A stretch of DNA of 64,000 nt from Cordylochernes scorpioides (Eukaryota > Arthropoda > Arachnida > Pseudoscorpiones > Chernetidae): positions 51,101,921 to 51,165,920 of the forward strand of contig CP092870.1 in assembly GCA_030710605.1 (NCBI GenBank). Direction: 5' to 3'. Of this stretch, positions 1-11,623 are shown one piece after another (positions within the stretch are counted from its first letter, which is position 1; each line of letters opens with the position of its first letter). A program made the position numbers and the translations under genes. The notes below the pieces were generated by a model. The model was not told where the DNA came from and did no database searches. It saw only the letters and a list, made by a program, of their open reading frames with translations.

Positions 1-1490
1 TCCTACGATATGGACAGCGTGGATCAGGGGGGCTTCCAACTCTTGGATCGAAGACGTCACATATTGGTCAATAACTCTCAGTTGATTCTCAACTGATAAT
101 TCAGGTTAGAAAATAATAATAAAATTTTTAAACTAACAATCAATGCTTACCGACCATATTACTCAAATAATACAACGTAAATCTTCAAGCTATTATGGCT
201 AGAAGAAATATTTCTCGATAAGTTCTATTTTGGCTAAAATTCTCAAAGTCCAAATATTGAAGAAGTTTCTATATAGATTCCGTACGACAAACTTGATGTT
301 GCCTAAATTTATATTACCGAGATTGCTTCCTCAGGATCAGCTCCTTTTCCCTTGTCGTAAAGAATATATATTCCTAGTCAAGAATCTTTCCTCCAGCCAA
401 TTTCTTCAGTGATTCATAGAAAACTTTTGTTATCGTCACCAATCAATGTTGCAATAGTCAAGTCCATCTTCCAGAAGATCCCCCAGATGTGCTGAAGCTA
501 AAACCACAGATTGAAGAATCTGCATCAAGCACAATCAAAGTTCCGTTATGGCTTGATGTCGACTGTACATTCTGCCTCTCCACCATATCATATCTCATTA
601 CTCTGGTCTCAGATTTCTTAAGGAAAACTCTGGGGCTCTAAAACATGCGACCTACCTGATGATCATGTTAACAACTGACAAAGTCAGCGACTTCAATGAT
701 CCTATACGTAAACCAATATCATTGATTAGAAAGCAAATATATCACCATTGAGTTTAAAATTTATAGAAATATTTTATGTTTTGAGAGTAATGAAGTAACT
801 TCAAACTAATTGAGATATTATAAAAACTTGTATAAAATTCTACATTCTAAACAAAAACACAAAAGAACCATACCTCGTATACAAACCTTTTCGATCAATC
901 ATTATCATATAATATGGACATCTAGTTACTTATTTGATATTTCGAACCTATATAATCCTCATAGTAAAATATCGATTGAATGAAATATTCAGATTTTAAA
1001 CGTAAAAAAAAACAACTCAATTATCAAGAGAAGTTGATCTTTATTAAGGACACACCAATAGAAAGAGTCTTTAGAGAGAAGCATTTATCAGGTTTAATGT
1101 TGGGATACAAAGACCAGTATACTATAGTTGTATTATCATACAGAATATATGGATCAAATTGGTGAAAATAAATAAATCAGGCTTTTAAAATGGCATGCCT
1201 GAATGAGCATTAAACATTTGGAATAAATATATTTCAATGTTTAATTTTAATATTATACCTGACCAGTGAGGCTGAATATATCTTCTTGATTCAGCAATAA
1301 AAGCCACCACATATATAGAGTTCTGTTCTAGTCAGCGTGGTGCCAATAGGAATTCTCATAAAAACAAAGTTCCATATGTAGATCACCTGACACCAGTTAT
1401 ATAAGACAATAGAGACGATATTTTAACAATAACTATTCTATAAACTTCATATGAAGAAACTACATAATATCATAGGAAGATGTATCCAAC
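1..1490. other. AT-rich DNA without a convincing gene; contains the first copy of a duplicated segment
   Basis: The plus strand opens with a short open stretch (SYDMDSVDQGGFQLL) that could be exon residue, but it runs into stops and has no supporting homology I recognise. The ~60-codon ORFs at 230-412 and 980-1165 look random. From about 430 to 930 the DNA resembles 4040-4610 (see repeat entries). Confidence 0.4.
430..930 (+). repeat. Diverged direct duplication, copy 1
   Basis: Short conserved blocks occur in the same order here and at 4040-4610: CTTCCAGAAGAT / TTCCAGAAGAT, CAAAGTTCCGTT / CAAGTTCCGTT, ACTCTGGTCTCA, TTTCTTAAG, TGATGATCAT, GTCAGCGA, and TATGGACA followed by TTAGTTACTT. The reading frame is broken in both copies. 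The source could be an old gene or an unclassified repeat; I do not recognise the encoded protein. Confidence 0.55.
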
Positions 1491-1572
1491 CATAGGTGCC
1501 ATGTTGTCCAATAAAACAGCAACGGTCCATCACTACTGATAAGTTGATGATTTTTACTTTTTTTTTGTGGGG

Positions 1573-1877
1573 GTCGGTGGAAGGATGGTCTAAACCGTTG
1601 GTTTTCGACCGCTACAACCCGGGTTCGATTCCCGTATTGGAGACTTTTTTTCTGAAAAATAAAATCTCCAATGACCCCGATTTTTGCAAAATACTAATCC
1701 CACTATCGAGTGAAAGTAACCAAACAGGGCTCTGGCACATTTGTAAGTGCAAAGTTGAACTGTTTTCACATGTGTAAACATGTGGTGCACTTACATCAAA
1801 GGCAGTCGTCAACCTCTACCCACCATGATTATCATGACCTGTACCCCGTTTACTAGGGATAAGCACAATAAAAACTT
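1573..1877 (+). repeat. tRNA-derived SINE, copy 1
   Basis: A tRNA-like head carries an internal B box (GGTTCGATTCCC at about 1621-1633) and D-arm-like TGGTCTAA. A body follows containing CTGGCACATTTGTAAGTGCA and ACCATGATTATCATGACC, ending in CTAGGGATAAGC and an A-rich tail. The same head and body recur inverted at 2611-2918 and in a weaker copy at 16600-16815. SINEs of this build are transcribed by RNA polymerase III from A/B boxes and mobilised by a partner LINE (family knowledge). The parental tRNA species is unclear. Confidence 0.7.
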
Positions 1878-1979
1878 ATTTATTTAATCATCACAGTAGT
1901 ATAGCGAAATTTATTTTATTTCATAAATTTATAAAGACACAAGTGTTTAAATATATAAACATATACAGTTTATAAATGG

Positions 1980-2065
1980 AAAATATAAAATATTGGGAGA
2001 GCTTGGTTTATCTGTGATGCACTCTCTCAGAGGTTTGCCCAATTTGACCTACCTGTCAGCACTAC
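1980..2065. repeat. Fragment of the ATTGGGAGGGCTTGG MITE family
   Basis: AAAATATTGGGAGAGCTTGG and then CACTCTCTCAGAGG match the terminal part of the foldback MITEs at 39860-40372 and 45985-46140. Only one terminus is present here. Confidence 0.45.
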
Positions 2066-2610
2066 TATTGTATTCGGCTGTTTTACTTATTTAGTGTCTT
2101 TTGTTGTTTCATTAGTTAAATTGGTTCAATGTTAAAGTTTAAGGTTAGATATTAAAACATATGTGTTTCTTTGTGTAAATTATCGATTTTTATTGCTTGA
2201 GCAAACAGAACAGCTTTAAGGTAAAACACACAAAAAAGATATATATGCGCATTTAGGCGTGATTATTTACCTGAAAATATATGTTTCAAAATGAGCAAAA
2301 TAAGTTGTGATAATAATGATAAATTAGCATTTTCGCATAGAGGTAGAAGGCTCTGTGTGTTGTTTGTTCGAATACACTATTACAACACCTAAATGTTGTT
2401 GAACCCACGATAATCATCGTAAGGGATTTTTTTCTGCCAGTGTAAAACAAGTCTAGCACGCAGAAGGCTATAAGACTTTGTAGTGACAAAGTGCTGGAGC
2501 TCAGTTTGTTTACTTACCCTCAGTGATGGCGTTGTACTCGTGCACAAAATAGAGGCTATTGAAACATTTAAGAATTGAAAACAAAAACCCTCGAATGCGG
2601 GTTCTAACAC

Positions 2611-2918
2611 GATTTCTTTTCGCTTATCCCTAGTACACGTGGTACAGGCCATGATAATCATGGTGGGTAGAAGTAGGCGACTGCTTTTACTGTAAGGACA
2701 CCACATGTCCAGATATGTAAAAAGCAGTTCGACTTTGCACTTACAAATGTGCCAGAGCCTCGTTTGGTTACTTGCACTCGCTAGTGGGGCTGGACTTTTG
2801 CAAGAAACAAGGGCCATTGGAGCATTTTTTTATCAGAAAAAAAAGTGCCAAATGCGGGAATCGAACCTGTGTCGTAGCGATCGGACACCAATGGTTTAGA
2901 TCATCCTTCCACGGATCC
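2611..2918 (-). repeat. tRNA-derived SINE, copy 2 (inverted)
   Basis: On the minus strand the head contains GTGGAAGGATGATCTAAACC and a B box GGTTCGATTCCC. The body then has CAAGTAACCAAACGAGGCTC, CTGGCACATTTGTAAGTGCA and CACCATGATTATCATGGCC, ending in CTAGGGATAAGCG. It has the same architecture as the plus-strand copy at 1573-1877, so the pair forms a long inverted repeat around about 0.7 kb. Confidence 0.7.
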
Positions 2919-4039
2919 CTAAACACTAATTTCAGATGTCGAGACTTTATATGACTCTAACTGCTGCTCAAATATGAGGTGAAAACGGCGCTTAATGACT
3001 TACATGGGACTATCTCATGAGAGGGGAATTGGATCCTTCCTTGCAAATACATCACTTTGGTCACTTCTATATTTGCATACTAAACTTGAAAGTACTAAAC
3101 ATGTCTCTATCAGCATATGTATACTACTATGGAATACTTTATTTTTCTTCAACGCACCATTGGTCTAGAACGTGGTTTCTTTAAATACTCATTCTTATCG
3201 CGGAGAATTAAAACAACTCAAAGTTTTCAACACAATGTGTAACACATAAATATAGTATGTGTGCTCCATTATATGATTTATTCACCTCTATTTTCTTAAA
3301 TGTTCGAATGAATCAAGATAAAATTGATATGTGATAAATTAAGTAAAATAAATGGGTTGTACCTTAATATTTTGCAAAGGATTTTAACAGCAATCAACAC
3401 ATGCGTTAGAAATATTTCTAAACAAATAAAGCAAACCTATCTGAATTTTTTTTACAATCGCCTATATATTGCGGTGTACTTTGGGAAAAGGAAGCGTGTG
3501 TTTATGTTACAGAGGATTTCTAAATATGTGAATTTTCGGCGTCCATGAAATATGCAATGTTTCCGGAATTGGTATTTTGAAAAATAAATGTAAATAATTA
3601 TAATATAAAAATTAATTTACACGTAAAAATGTTGGTTCCAAGTTTTGTCAGCATTGACCTCGATGCCATAGACTTTATAAATAATATTTTACAAATTTAA
3701 AACACATTAATTCTTAAGAATTTATTTCAACTTAGAGCAGTATCTATCAGTGCTTGTCTGCCAATATTTTTAAATACCACGGCATAACGATGGACCATCA
3801 ATATATTGGTTAGCATAAAGAGTATTAATTCCCTGAAACAAGAATCGTATATTAGAATTTCCTCAATATAACATATATTGTTTTGAAATTATCAGCGTCG
3901 ACAATTTAATGACTTTGAATATACTCAGATTGGCAAATTGACAAGGTTGATGTTGCCCAAGATCCAGAGATGGCTCTTCTCAGAATCGGTCCCTAGGTCG
4001 TCTGTGTTCGTTTTACTCAAGAAGAAAGAGTTCCAGTAA
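2919..4039. other. No gene seen
   Basis: AT-rich DNA. The ORF at 3324-3548 shows no recognisable domain. No tandem repeat or transposon ends were found. Confidence 0.4.
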
Positions 4040-4610
4040 GGGCTTTCCTCAATGTTGGTTTTAAGCTAGATGCTATGAAGAGTCAAGGCAAACTATTGTC
4101 AAACAGAAACTTATGTTGTATCGTTCGAACCCGGATTCCAGAAGATTCTCAAGGATTGCCACTTCGATGCTGGGACTCCAGGTTGGAAAGGATTGATCTC
4201 AAGTCAAATCCAAGTTCCGTTCAACCTTTACTACGACGACATAGTCTGTCCTTCGTCCATCTCAGACCATGACTCTGGTCTCATATTTCTTAAGTAACCC
4301 TGACGCTCAAATACACTCGATTTATTTGATGATCATAGAACGCCTTGGCAGAGTCAGCGAATCCTCGGTTAAAATCAATTTGATTGACTCGGAAACTTTG
4401 TTAAATACATTAAGTAACATAGCACTGTAGCATATTCCAAAAATGTTGAAATAAGTTTAAACAAAAAAAATGAATTTCTTTCAGGTATATAATATTTCAT
4501 TCTTAACAAAAGAGAACTCCACCTAAGTACAAATTTGTCTATCCGTAATTGACTTTTTAATTTACCAAAACGATAGAGTTATGGACACTTTAAATTAGTT
4601 ACTTTTGACA
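4040..4610 (+). repeat. Diverged direct duplication, copy 2
   Basis: Partner of 430-930, in the same orientation about 3.6 kb downstream. This copy keeps a slightly longer open stretch in one frame (AGTPGWKGLISSQIQVPF near 4160-4220) that reads like real protein but is not a family I recognise. Two SINEs and a MITE-like fragment lie between the copies. Confidence 0.55.
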
Positions 4611-5066
4611 TGTGACATAATTTATATATAATAGCGATATATAGAAGCACTCCTTATACAAAAATAAATAGTTTAAGCATAATAGTTTTAGCATCAGGCG
4701 GCGTTATATTTTCTCGATATATTGTATATGTTTCTCCTGTGGAGGGGCGGACAAGCCCGAAAGCTTGAGAAGACCGGAATAAAAGATACTCATCTCCATA
4801 AACGTTTTACTTTGATATCAAAAATAAAGCTAGCAATTCAATAGGAAATCACATTTATATCTTGAAAACAAACATCAAGAATGTGGTTGTTGAAGAATAT
4901 GTTTCTCTAGAACACAGCAATGTGGAGACGATTGATTAGAGTGGAATATATATTTCATTTATAGTTAGGATATATAGATGATGGCTATTCTGAAAATAGA
5001 ACAATCTAAAAATAAACCTTCAAATAAAAAGGCATATATTGGATCAAATATAATTTATTTTACCAA
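4611..5066. other. No gene seen
   Basis: AT-rich flank of the Copia element. A small GC-rich patch at 4737-4775 (GAGGGGCGGACAAGCCCGAAAG) stands out, but I could not tie it to a feature. Confidence 0.35.
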
Positions 5067-5071
5067 TATAT

Positions 5072-5356
5072 TGTTGGGAATCTCTTATGGTTCATATAAT
5101 GAAACAACAAATAACAATTTTACTTACAGCTGAAGTGGTTTTAAAGAATTAGGCAATTTTACCTTTTAAGAAAGTATTTTAAAATTATTATTTTCAAAGA
5201 GAGAGAGAGAGAAAAGAACATTTAACAATTCACATTACAATTACTAATTTTGTAAACAAAACAAAAACACTCCTTTGTTCTCGTTTTTATATTACAGTGT
5301 TGTCAGTCTAAAGGTATTTAAAGATAATTGATTTATTATTCTTCTTTTTCCCAACA
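5072..5356 (-). repeat. Copia 3' LTR
   Basis: 285 bp, starting TGTTGGG and ending CCCAACA. It differs from the partner LTR at 12625-12904 by a handful of substitutions and small indels, for example an extended GAGAGAGAGA run, so the insertion is not recent. Confidence 0.9.
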
Positions 5357-5663
5357 TTCCCTCTTAAATCAGTGATCTTATCACATTCAACAGTTTCTTC
5401 ACTTAACTTATGTTTTAAATGGCTGTCATAAGAAGGGATTTGAATTTGTCAAACTTTGGTCTGGCTAGAGGTTTTGTTAGGTTGTCTGCAATTTGGTGTT
5501 CTGTTGGACAATATATCAGGTTAAACTTTTGAGCTTGATCTTTCACAAAATGATATTTGACATCAATATGTTTAGTGTTAGTGGTGAATTGGCCTGATTT
5601 TATAATTTTTATAGTGCTTTGGTTATCAACATAGAGATTTATATCAAAATTATCAGTAATTAA

Positions 5664-6158
5664 TTATTCTAATAGGGATCTTATGTATGTCACTTCTTTG
5701 CATGCATCTGCTGCAGCAATGAACTCTGATTCAGTGCTGGAAATGGCAAATACAGGTTGCTTTCTGGAGCACCAACTTATGTGACCTCCACATAAGTAAA
5801 CTACATATCCTGTGGTACTTTTTCTAGTTTTAATATCTCCAGCAAAGTCAGAATCACAATACACATTTAATTCAAATGGCATCTCTCCATCATATGATAT
5901 GCCTAAATTGGTGGTGTGATTTAAATATCTTAGAGTTCTTTTGATGTTTATAATATCTTGAGTTGTAGGATCATGCATTGACCTGCTTTCAAAATTTGTG
6001 GCAAAGGTCATGTCTGGTCTAGTTTTGTTTGTCAAATATAAAAGGCTTCCAATTGCTTGTTTGTAGGGAAATTTGTTATCGTTTGATATTTCTAAGTTTT
6101 TGTCTAATTCTTTTACTACATCTGTAATGGGAGTGGGTACTGGTTTTGAGTTTTGCAT
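5664..6158 (-). pseudogene. Copia pol: RNase H end
   Basis: Contains GSLLYLTNKTRPDMTFATN, the conserved Copia YLT-TRPD block joining RT to RNase H, then YCDSDFAGDIKTRKSTTGY and ISSTESEFIAAADACKE, the catalytic D and E motifs of Copia RNase H. The frame stops after SLLE, and more distal residues (binding-site and C-terminal region, to about 5400) lie in broken frames. Confidence 0.9.
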
Positions 6159-6275
6159 ATTATATCTTTCAAGAACTGATTTTGCATAATTTTCTTGTAA
6201 AGTAAAATTTTATTTTTTTTCTCAAACACCACAAATATATTCCCAAAAGGTTCTTGGATCATTGTTTATTTTAAC

Positions 6276-6890
6276 TTAAAACTCTTGGGATATTTTTTCT
6301 AAAATATTATTCAATTCTTCTTCATTATCTCCCATTAAGATACCATCATCTACATATATTGCAAGGTACATATTTCCTTTGTTGGTTTTAAAAAGACATG
6401 GCTCTGATTTTAGTTGTATGAAATCTTGGGATTTGAGAAAGGTTTTTAATCTTTCATTCAATTTTAATGGGGCTTGCTTTAAACCATACAATGCTTTTCT
6501 TAACCTACATATATTCCCTTTATAATCTTCTGGCAATTGAACATATATTTCTTCATACAAAAATCCCATATAGAAAAGCTGTTTTTATGTCAAATGTTTT
6601 AAAAACAAACCTTTTCTTAGCCATTAGGGCAAAGTATTTCCTTAAAGAGACAGTGCTTATAACTGGACTGAATGTCTCATTATAATCAATGCCTGCTTCT
6701 TGTTCAAAGCCTCTTACAACTGGTCTTGCTTTGTAGCGGCCATCTTCTTTCACTTTAAAGAGCCATTTAGAGGTCAGAATCTTCTTGTTTGACGCTTCAT
6801 TTTCTTTTACTATTTCCCAAACTTCATTTTTGTCAAGAGACTCCTTTTCTTCTTTTATTGCCTTTTTCCATTTTTCTTAATTTGGACCAG
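6276..6890 (-). pseudogene. Copia pol: reverse transcriptase
   Basis: Two overlapping frames hold the RT core: KARPVVRGFEQEAGIDYNET with FSPV, DIKTAFLYG, then LRKALYGLKQAP and YLAIYVDDGILMG (the YVDD catalytic site). A one-base shift near 6553-6569 separates them. The reading then breaks again before the RNase H block at 6158. Confidence 0.9.
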
Positions 6891-7065
6891 ATATAGCTTC
6901 CGAGTAAGTTAGAAGAGCTGATTCTGTTGTTCCGTCCCGTTCTAAATAGAAGTCTTCATATCTTGATGGTATTTGCAAACTACTTCTTGGTCTAAGATTA
7001 TATTTTGAAGTACTTGGTTTTGTAAGGATATCTTCTTTGTCTTCAGAGACTTCTGGTAGACTTGG

Positions 7066-7965
7066 TTATTCATTTAATTCTAGTTGATCTTCAGATTCTT
7101 CTTCTGGTTCGACAATAGGTATTTTTTCTTTTTTATTTATACATCCTTTATCTAAAAAAATTGCATCTCTAGCTGTAAAGATTTGTTTGCTTTGTTCATC
7201 CCAAAGGCGATAACCATTTGGTGCATAACCTATAAAGGTATATTTTTTACTTCTGCCTTCCAATTTCTTTACGTGTTTTAGGGTTTTAACATAAGCTTCA
7301 CAACCAAAATGTTGTAAGTTTGACAAATTTGGTCTTTTGGTGAACCAAAGTTCTGCAGGGGTTTTCTCTAATTCTTGAGTAGGGCTTCGGTTCAGCAAAT
7401 AGGCTGAAACCCTTACAGCTTCTCCCCACATGTATTTTTCTACACCAGAATCAATCAAAAGAGCTCTAGTTTTTCTCCATCAGGGTTCTATTTAATCTTT
7501 CGGCTTTGCCATTTAGCTGAGGTGAGTGAGGTATGGTGAGATTCATAATGATTCCTTTAGCTTTGCACCAGATTTTATATCTTCATTTACATATTCTCCG
7601 CCATTGTCACATCTTATTTTTGAAACTTTTAGATTCATTTGGTTTTCTGCTTCTGTAATAAATTCTTTTAGATATCCTTTTACTTCATATTTATTTTGTA
7701 ACAAATACACATGATAAAAATGTGTGAAAAATGTTAGAAAATATATTTTGTTGTCATGGGTAGTGGGATCTAAATGTCCGCATACATCTGTATGGATTAT
7801 TTCTAAAGGCCTTTTTGATTTTGTTCTAATGGAATTGAATGGCTTTCTTACCTGTTTAGCTTTAATGCATGTTTCACAAATTTCATCTTGACTTATTTTT
7901 TCTATGTTTTTTCCATTAACCATAGATTTTAATTGTTTTAAGCTTGAAAAACTTATGTGACCCAT
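7066..7965 (-). pseudogene. Copia pol: GAG-pre-integrase and integrase
   Basis: MGHISFSSLKQL plus CETCIKAKQVRKPF form the zinc-binding GAG-pre-integrase region. IIHTDVCGHLDPTTHDNKIY and IRCDNGGEYVN carry the integrase D and D, and ELWFTKRPNLSNLQHFGCEA follows. Stops near 7966 and 7543, with a shift between 7543 and 7458, break the frame. Confidence 0.88.
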
Positions 7966-7968
7966 TTT

Positions 7969-8290
7969 TCAGTGCCATTTGAGCATTTCCTCATTTTGGG
8001 TAGCTGTTAGGTGAGATTCTTTAATTTTGGGATTTTCTGTTTCTATATTTATTGTATAGAGTCCATTTTCCTGTTTTTCTCCTTCTAAAACCTTTATTCC
8101 ATTTTTTACGACAATTACCTTTTCATCTTCAAATACGACTTTGCCTTTATTTCTGGTAATGGCACTTACAGATAGTAAATTATTTGTCAAGTTTGGTACA
8201 AACATCACCTCCTTGAGATCACATTTCATCCCTTGAATTTTTCCGACTGATTTTGCTATTAGAGTTTGTTACTTTTTTGCTATTGATATT
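7969..8290 (-). pseudogene. Copia pol: distal protease region
   Basis: VMFVPNLTNNLLSVSAI is the Copia VP-L-NLLSV block after the protease. The frame runs to LKWH and stops exactly where the GAG-pre-integrase should continue (WH-x-MGHIS), so a single in-frame stop separates the two parts. The preceding protease residues lie across the Gypsy insertion. Confidence 0.85.
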
Positions 8291-8333
8291 TTTGAGTTGC
8301 AATCTACTTCATCTAGTAAAAACTTTTTACTAT

Positions 8334-8871
8334 TGATACGTAGAAATAAAAGTACATTCCAGATGGAGAGAGAATGTTCTAGAGTGTTTAAGAATCATGT
8401 AGAAAAAGCGGAAGACAACTGATTGGCCAATCTACAGCTATTGCGCAACGCTCGGTGCTGGCGGCTTTCTGATTGGCTGACCAACCGTGACCGTTCTGGA
8501 AAGATATACTCTGGGATATATAGGGATGAGAAACTCATTCCAGGGAGGAAGAAAGATAAAAAAGAGGAAGTAGAACGAAGCTACGTGGTGTACTCCAAGC
8601 AAGCTGCTGTCTCAAGAGGTCGGACTGCTGCTTACCGCCGAAGCCGGTGTACTTCCTGGAAGATTCTAGAAGGTTCTACGAACTTCTGTCTCCTGTTCTG
8701 CTCCTGCTTTCCCTCACCGTGCTGCAATTGGTGAGTTTGTAACTGCTGTTTTATTTATTGTTGTTTCATTTTTGCACTCTTCTGTAATTGTTTTATCGAT
8801 TAGGCTTAAATAAACTCCTAAAGATCATTTGTACCCACGGAAGTTATTCTTTGTCAACCAACAACGCAACA
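8334..8871 (+). repeat. Gypsy 5' LTR
   Basis: 538 bp, TGATACGTAG...CGCAACA, followed by a candidate primer-binding site (TTTGGTGTCAGATGTGGGG). The LTR contains TATATAGGGATGAG as a possible promoter and AATAAA before its end. The 103-codon ORF inside it is incidental. Confidence 0.9.
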
Positions 8872-8916
8872 ATTTGGTGTCAGATGTGGGGTCTTTAGGT
8901 GAAGCCTGCATAATTT

Positions 8917-9780
8917 ATGGTACTTACCAGAAAAATGGAAGAAATATTGAAAGCGATCCAAGCTCAAAACCAGGCTTTGCAAGCTCAAAATCAAGAAATT
9001 CGTGAAGCTCTCAACCAGGCATTTCAAGCTCAAAATCAAGAGCTAAAAGAAAGCTTGGGGCTTAAATTCAAATGTTTTGAAGATGAAATCTCTTCTCTGT
9101 AAAAGAAGAAATGAAAGATGAAATCTCTTTTGTAAAAGAAGAAATGAAAGATGAAATCATCTCTGTAAAAGAAGAAATGAGAGATAAAATATCTGCTTTA
9201 GATGTGAGACTTGCTGCTGCGGAAACGGGCCATCCAAGAACTCCAGTTTTCCAGCAAGAAAATGACAATTCGGGTAGACCTCTTGACAAAGTTCCTACCT
9301 TTGATGGACAATCATCATGGACCTCCTTCAAAACCCAGTTCGATGTGGTTGCCCAAGCGAACGGATGGAACGTTAGAGATAAGGCAAGCTTTTTGGCTGC
9401 TGCACTTCGTGGACCTGCAGTGGATGTATTCCAGATGATTCCGGAACAACTTCGCCTAGATTTCAACGCCCTGATTGATGCGTTGGAGTCTCGATATGGA
9501 GAAGAACACTACCAACAGCTTCATGTAGTGAAGTTCAAGAATAGACTACAAGAAAAGAAAGAAAGTTTGCAGGATTTGGCCAACGATATCCGACGCCTGT
9601 CAAGATTTCAATGTTACGTCTGAAACACAAGACTTTATGGCCCAACAACAGTTTATTGATGCCATCGGAGACCCTGAGACCCAAAGGTTTGTCAGACTTT
9701 CAAGTGCGACTACTCTACAAGAAACCCTTGTCCAAGCCATGAAGTATGAAGCTGCCCAACAAAGCCACAATAGAAAGTTA
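8917..9780 (+). pseudogene. Gypsy gag (coiled-coil and capsid-like region)
   Basis: An N-terminal glutamine-rich heptad array (repeats of QAQNQ) is followed by repeated KDEISFVKEEM units, a coiled coil built from internal repeats. A capsid-like domain follows (FDGQSSWTSFKTQFDVVAQA, AALRGPAVDVF, LIDALESRYGEEHY). Frameshifts near 9103 and 9610 break the frame; the last part (TLQETLVQAMKYEAAQQ) leads toward the zinc knuckles. Confidence 0.8.
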
Positions 9781-9799
9781 TCGCGTGGCTAGACAAGTT

Positions 9800-10354
9800 A
9801 AATTGGATAATCCAGAAAGAGAAAAAGGTCGCTTCGGGACCTGTCGAGCCCATGATCACATGTCTCCAACTTGCCCCCGAAAAGTAAAACAGCGCAGTGA
9901 TACAGGTTGCTGGAAATGTGGAAAATATGGCCACATAAGGAAAAACTGTCCAGATAACTCAAAGGATAAGCCTGAAAGAAAAAGGGGTCGCTGCTGGACT
10001 TGTGGAGCCCATGATCACATTTCTCTAACTTGCCCCAGAAAAGTAAAACAACGCAGTGACACCGACTGCTGGAGATGTGGACAATATGGCCACATTAGAA
10101 GAAACTGTCCGGAAAAATCTGAAACCACCACAGCCTCTAGAAAGAACCATGGGAGACGGAACGATAATGCTGATGCCTTATCAAGAAGGCCGTGTGTTCC
10201 ACAAAGTGGACATTGTGCTCGTGCTGAAGAGAGATTTTGCGTAAGACAAGTTACAGTGCAAGAAAGCGACGAAGTAGAAGAGCAACATTGGACTGGACAA
10301 GCTTTAGGAAAAGCTCAACGTGAAGACCGAGATCCCTTACCAATGATAAATTGA
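9800..10354 (+). pseudogene. Gypsy gag zinc knuckles fused to the RNase H tail
   Basis: Four CCHC-like units occur in two pairs: a degenerate CRAHDHMSPTC, then CWKCGKYGHIRKNC, CWTCGAHDHISLTC and CWRCGQYGHIRRNC. They look like a duplicated pair with DNA spacers repeated. Immediately after, DNADALSRRPC, the end of a Gypsy RNase H, appears in the same frame. Protease, RT and most of RNase H have been deleted at this junction without breaking the frame. Confidence 0.85.
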
Positions 10355-10439
10355 AAGGTATCAGGTGAAAGACCATCCTGGGAAGATGTGGCCCCTTACA
10401 GTCCTGAAACCAAAAGTCTCTGATGCCTCTGGAATTCTT

Positions 10440-11060
10440 TGACCCTGCGGGAGGAGTCTTATACAGAAAATGAGAGAGCGAGGATGGAAATCATGAATCC
10501 TGGAAGTTGGTGTTACCCAGATCTCATGTACCTTTGGCTCTCCAGGAGATGCATAGCAGTCCCACGGGAGGTCACTTCGGCATCAGAAAAACATTGGCCA
10601 AAGTTAGAGAAATATTTTGTTGGCCAGGAAGTCGAACTGATGTTGAAAAATGGTGCAGAAACTGTACACAATGTTCAGTGAGAGAGGGACCGACAACAAG
10701 ATCCAGAGGAAAGTTGAAAATCTACAATGTAGGTGCCCCATTTGAAAGGATGCCGGCCATTCACCAGTGGGCAGGAGAAAATCTTCACTTTTCCAGTGAG
10801 TAAATAAAAGACAGGTACAACGTCAAGACTTCCAACAAGACTTCCAAAGAGGGTGAAATGGTTTGGCTCCATAATCCTCAACGGAAGAAAGGACTTTCTC
10901 CTAAACTTCAGTACCAGTGGGAAGGACCCTACAAGATCATCAAGTGCCTCAATGATGTCATCTTTCGGATTCAGAAGACCCCGACGTCTGAACCCTAAGT
11001 GGTGCACTACAACCGGTTGGCACCCTTCAGGGGTACTGTTCCAGTACAATGGACTGTTCG
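10440..11060 (+). pseudogene. Gypsy integrase remnants (zinc domain and GPY domain)
   Basis: MHSSPTGGHFGIRKTLAKVR then WCRNCTQC gives the HHCC integrase zinc domain. PFERM leads to the start of the catalytic core, which is missing. From about 10850, MVWLHNPQRKKGLSPKLQYQ and WEGPYKI form the GPY/F chromodomain-adjacent region, and VVHYNRLAPFRG gives the C-terminal tail. Frames shift between the pieces. Confidence 0.82.
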
Positions 11061-11087
11061 GGACGATCAGTCCTAAGGAGGGGGCAG

Positions 11088-11623
11088 TGTTACGTAGAAA
11101 TAAAAGCACATTCCAGATGGAGAGAGAATGTTCTAGAGCGTTTAAGAATCATGTAGAAAAGCGGAAGACAACTGATTGGCCAATCTACAGCTATTGCGCA
11201 ACGCTCGGTGCTGGCGGCTTTCTGATTGGCTGACCAACCGTGACCGTTCTGGAAAGATCTACTCCGGGATATATAGGGATGAGCAACTCATGCCAGGGAG
11301 GAAGAAAGATAAAAAGAGGAAGAAGAACGAAGCTACGTGGTGTACTCCAAGCAAGCTGCTGTCTCAAGAGGTCGAACTGCTGCTTACCGCTGACGCCGGT
11401 GTACTTCCTGGAAGATTCTAGAAGGTTCTACGAACTTCTGTCTCCTGTTCTGCTCCTGCTTTCCCTCACCGTGCTGCAGTTGGTGAGTTTGTAACTGCTG
11501 TTTTATTTATTGTTGTTTCATTTTTGCAATCTTCTGTAATTATTTTATCGATTAGGCTTAAATAAAGTCCTAAAGATCCTTTGTACCCACGGAAGTTATT
11601 CTTTGTCAACCAACAACGCAACA
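11088..11623 (+). repeat. Gypsy 3' LTR
   Basis: 536 bp, starting TGTTACGTAG and preceded by the polypurine tract AAGGAGGGGGCAG. Differences from the 5' LTR are few (for example TTGAT/TGTT at the start and a small indel near AAAAGCGG). Confidence 0.9.

Larger units (their letters stand above)
8334..11623 (+). mobile_element. Gypsy-type LTR element, internally deleted, nested in Copia
   Basis: Near-identical LTRs (8334-8871, 11088-11623) are flanked by the 4-bp duplication CTAT (8330-8333, 11624-11627). The internal part retains gag, zinc knuckles, the extreme C-terminus of RNase H, and the integrase zinc and GPY domains. Protease, RT and the integrase catalytic core are missing. It must therefore depend on a complete relative for movement. 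LTR similarity suggests it is much younger than the Copia host element. Confidence 0.92.

Noticed and set aside
4737..4775. GAGGGGCGGACAAGCCCGAAAG as another hammerhead-like core
   Set aside because: The stem and CGAAA are present, but the CTGANGA element is replaced by CTGTGGA and no flanking similarity to the repeat family is seen.
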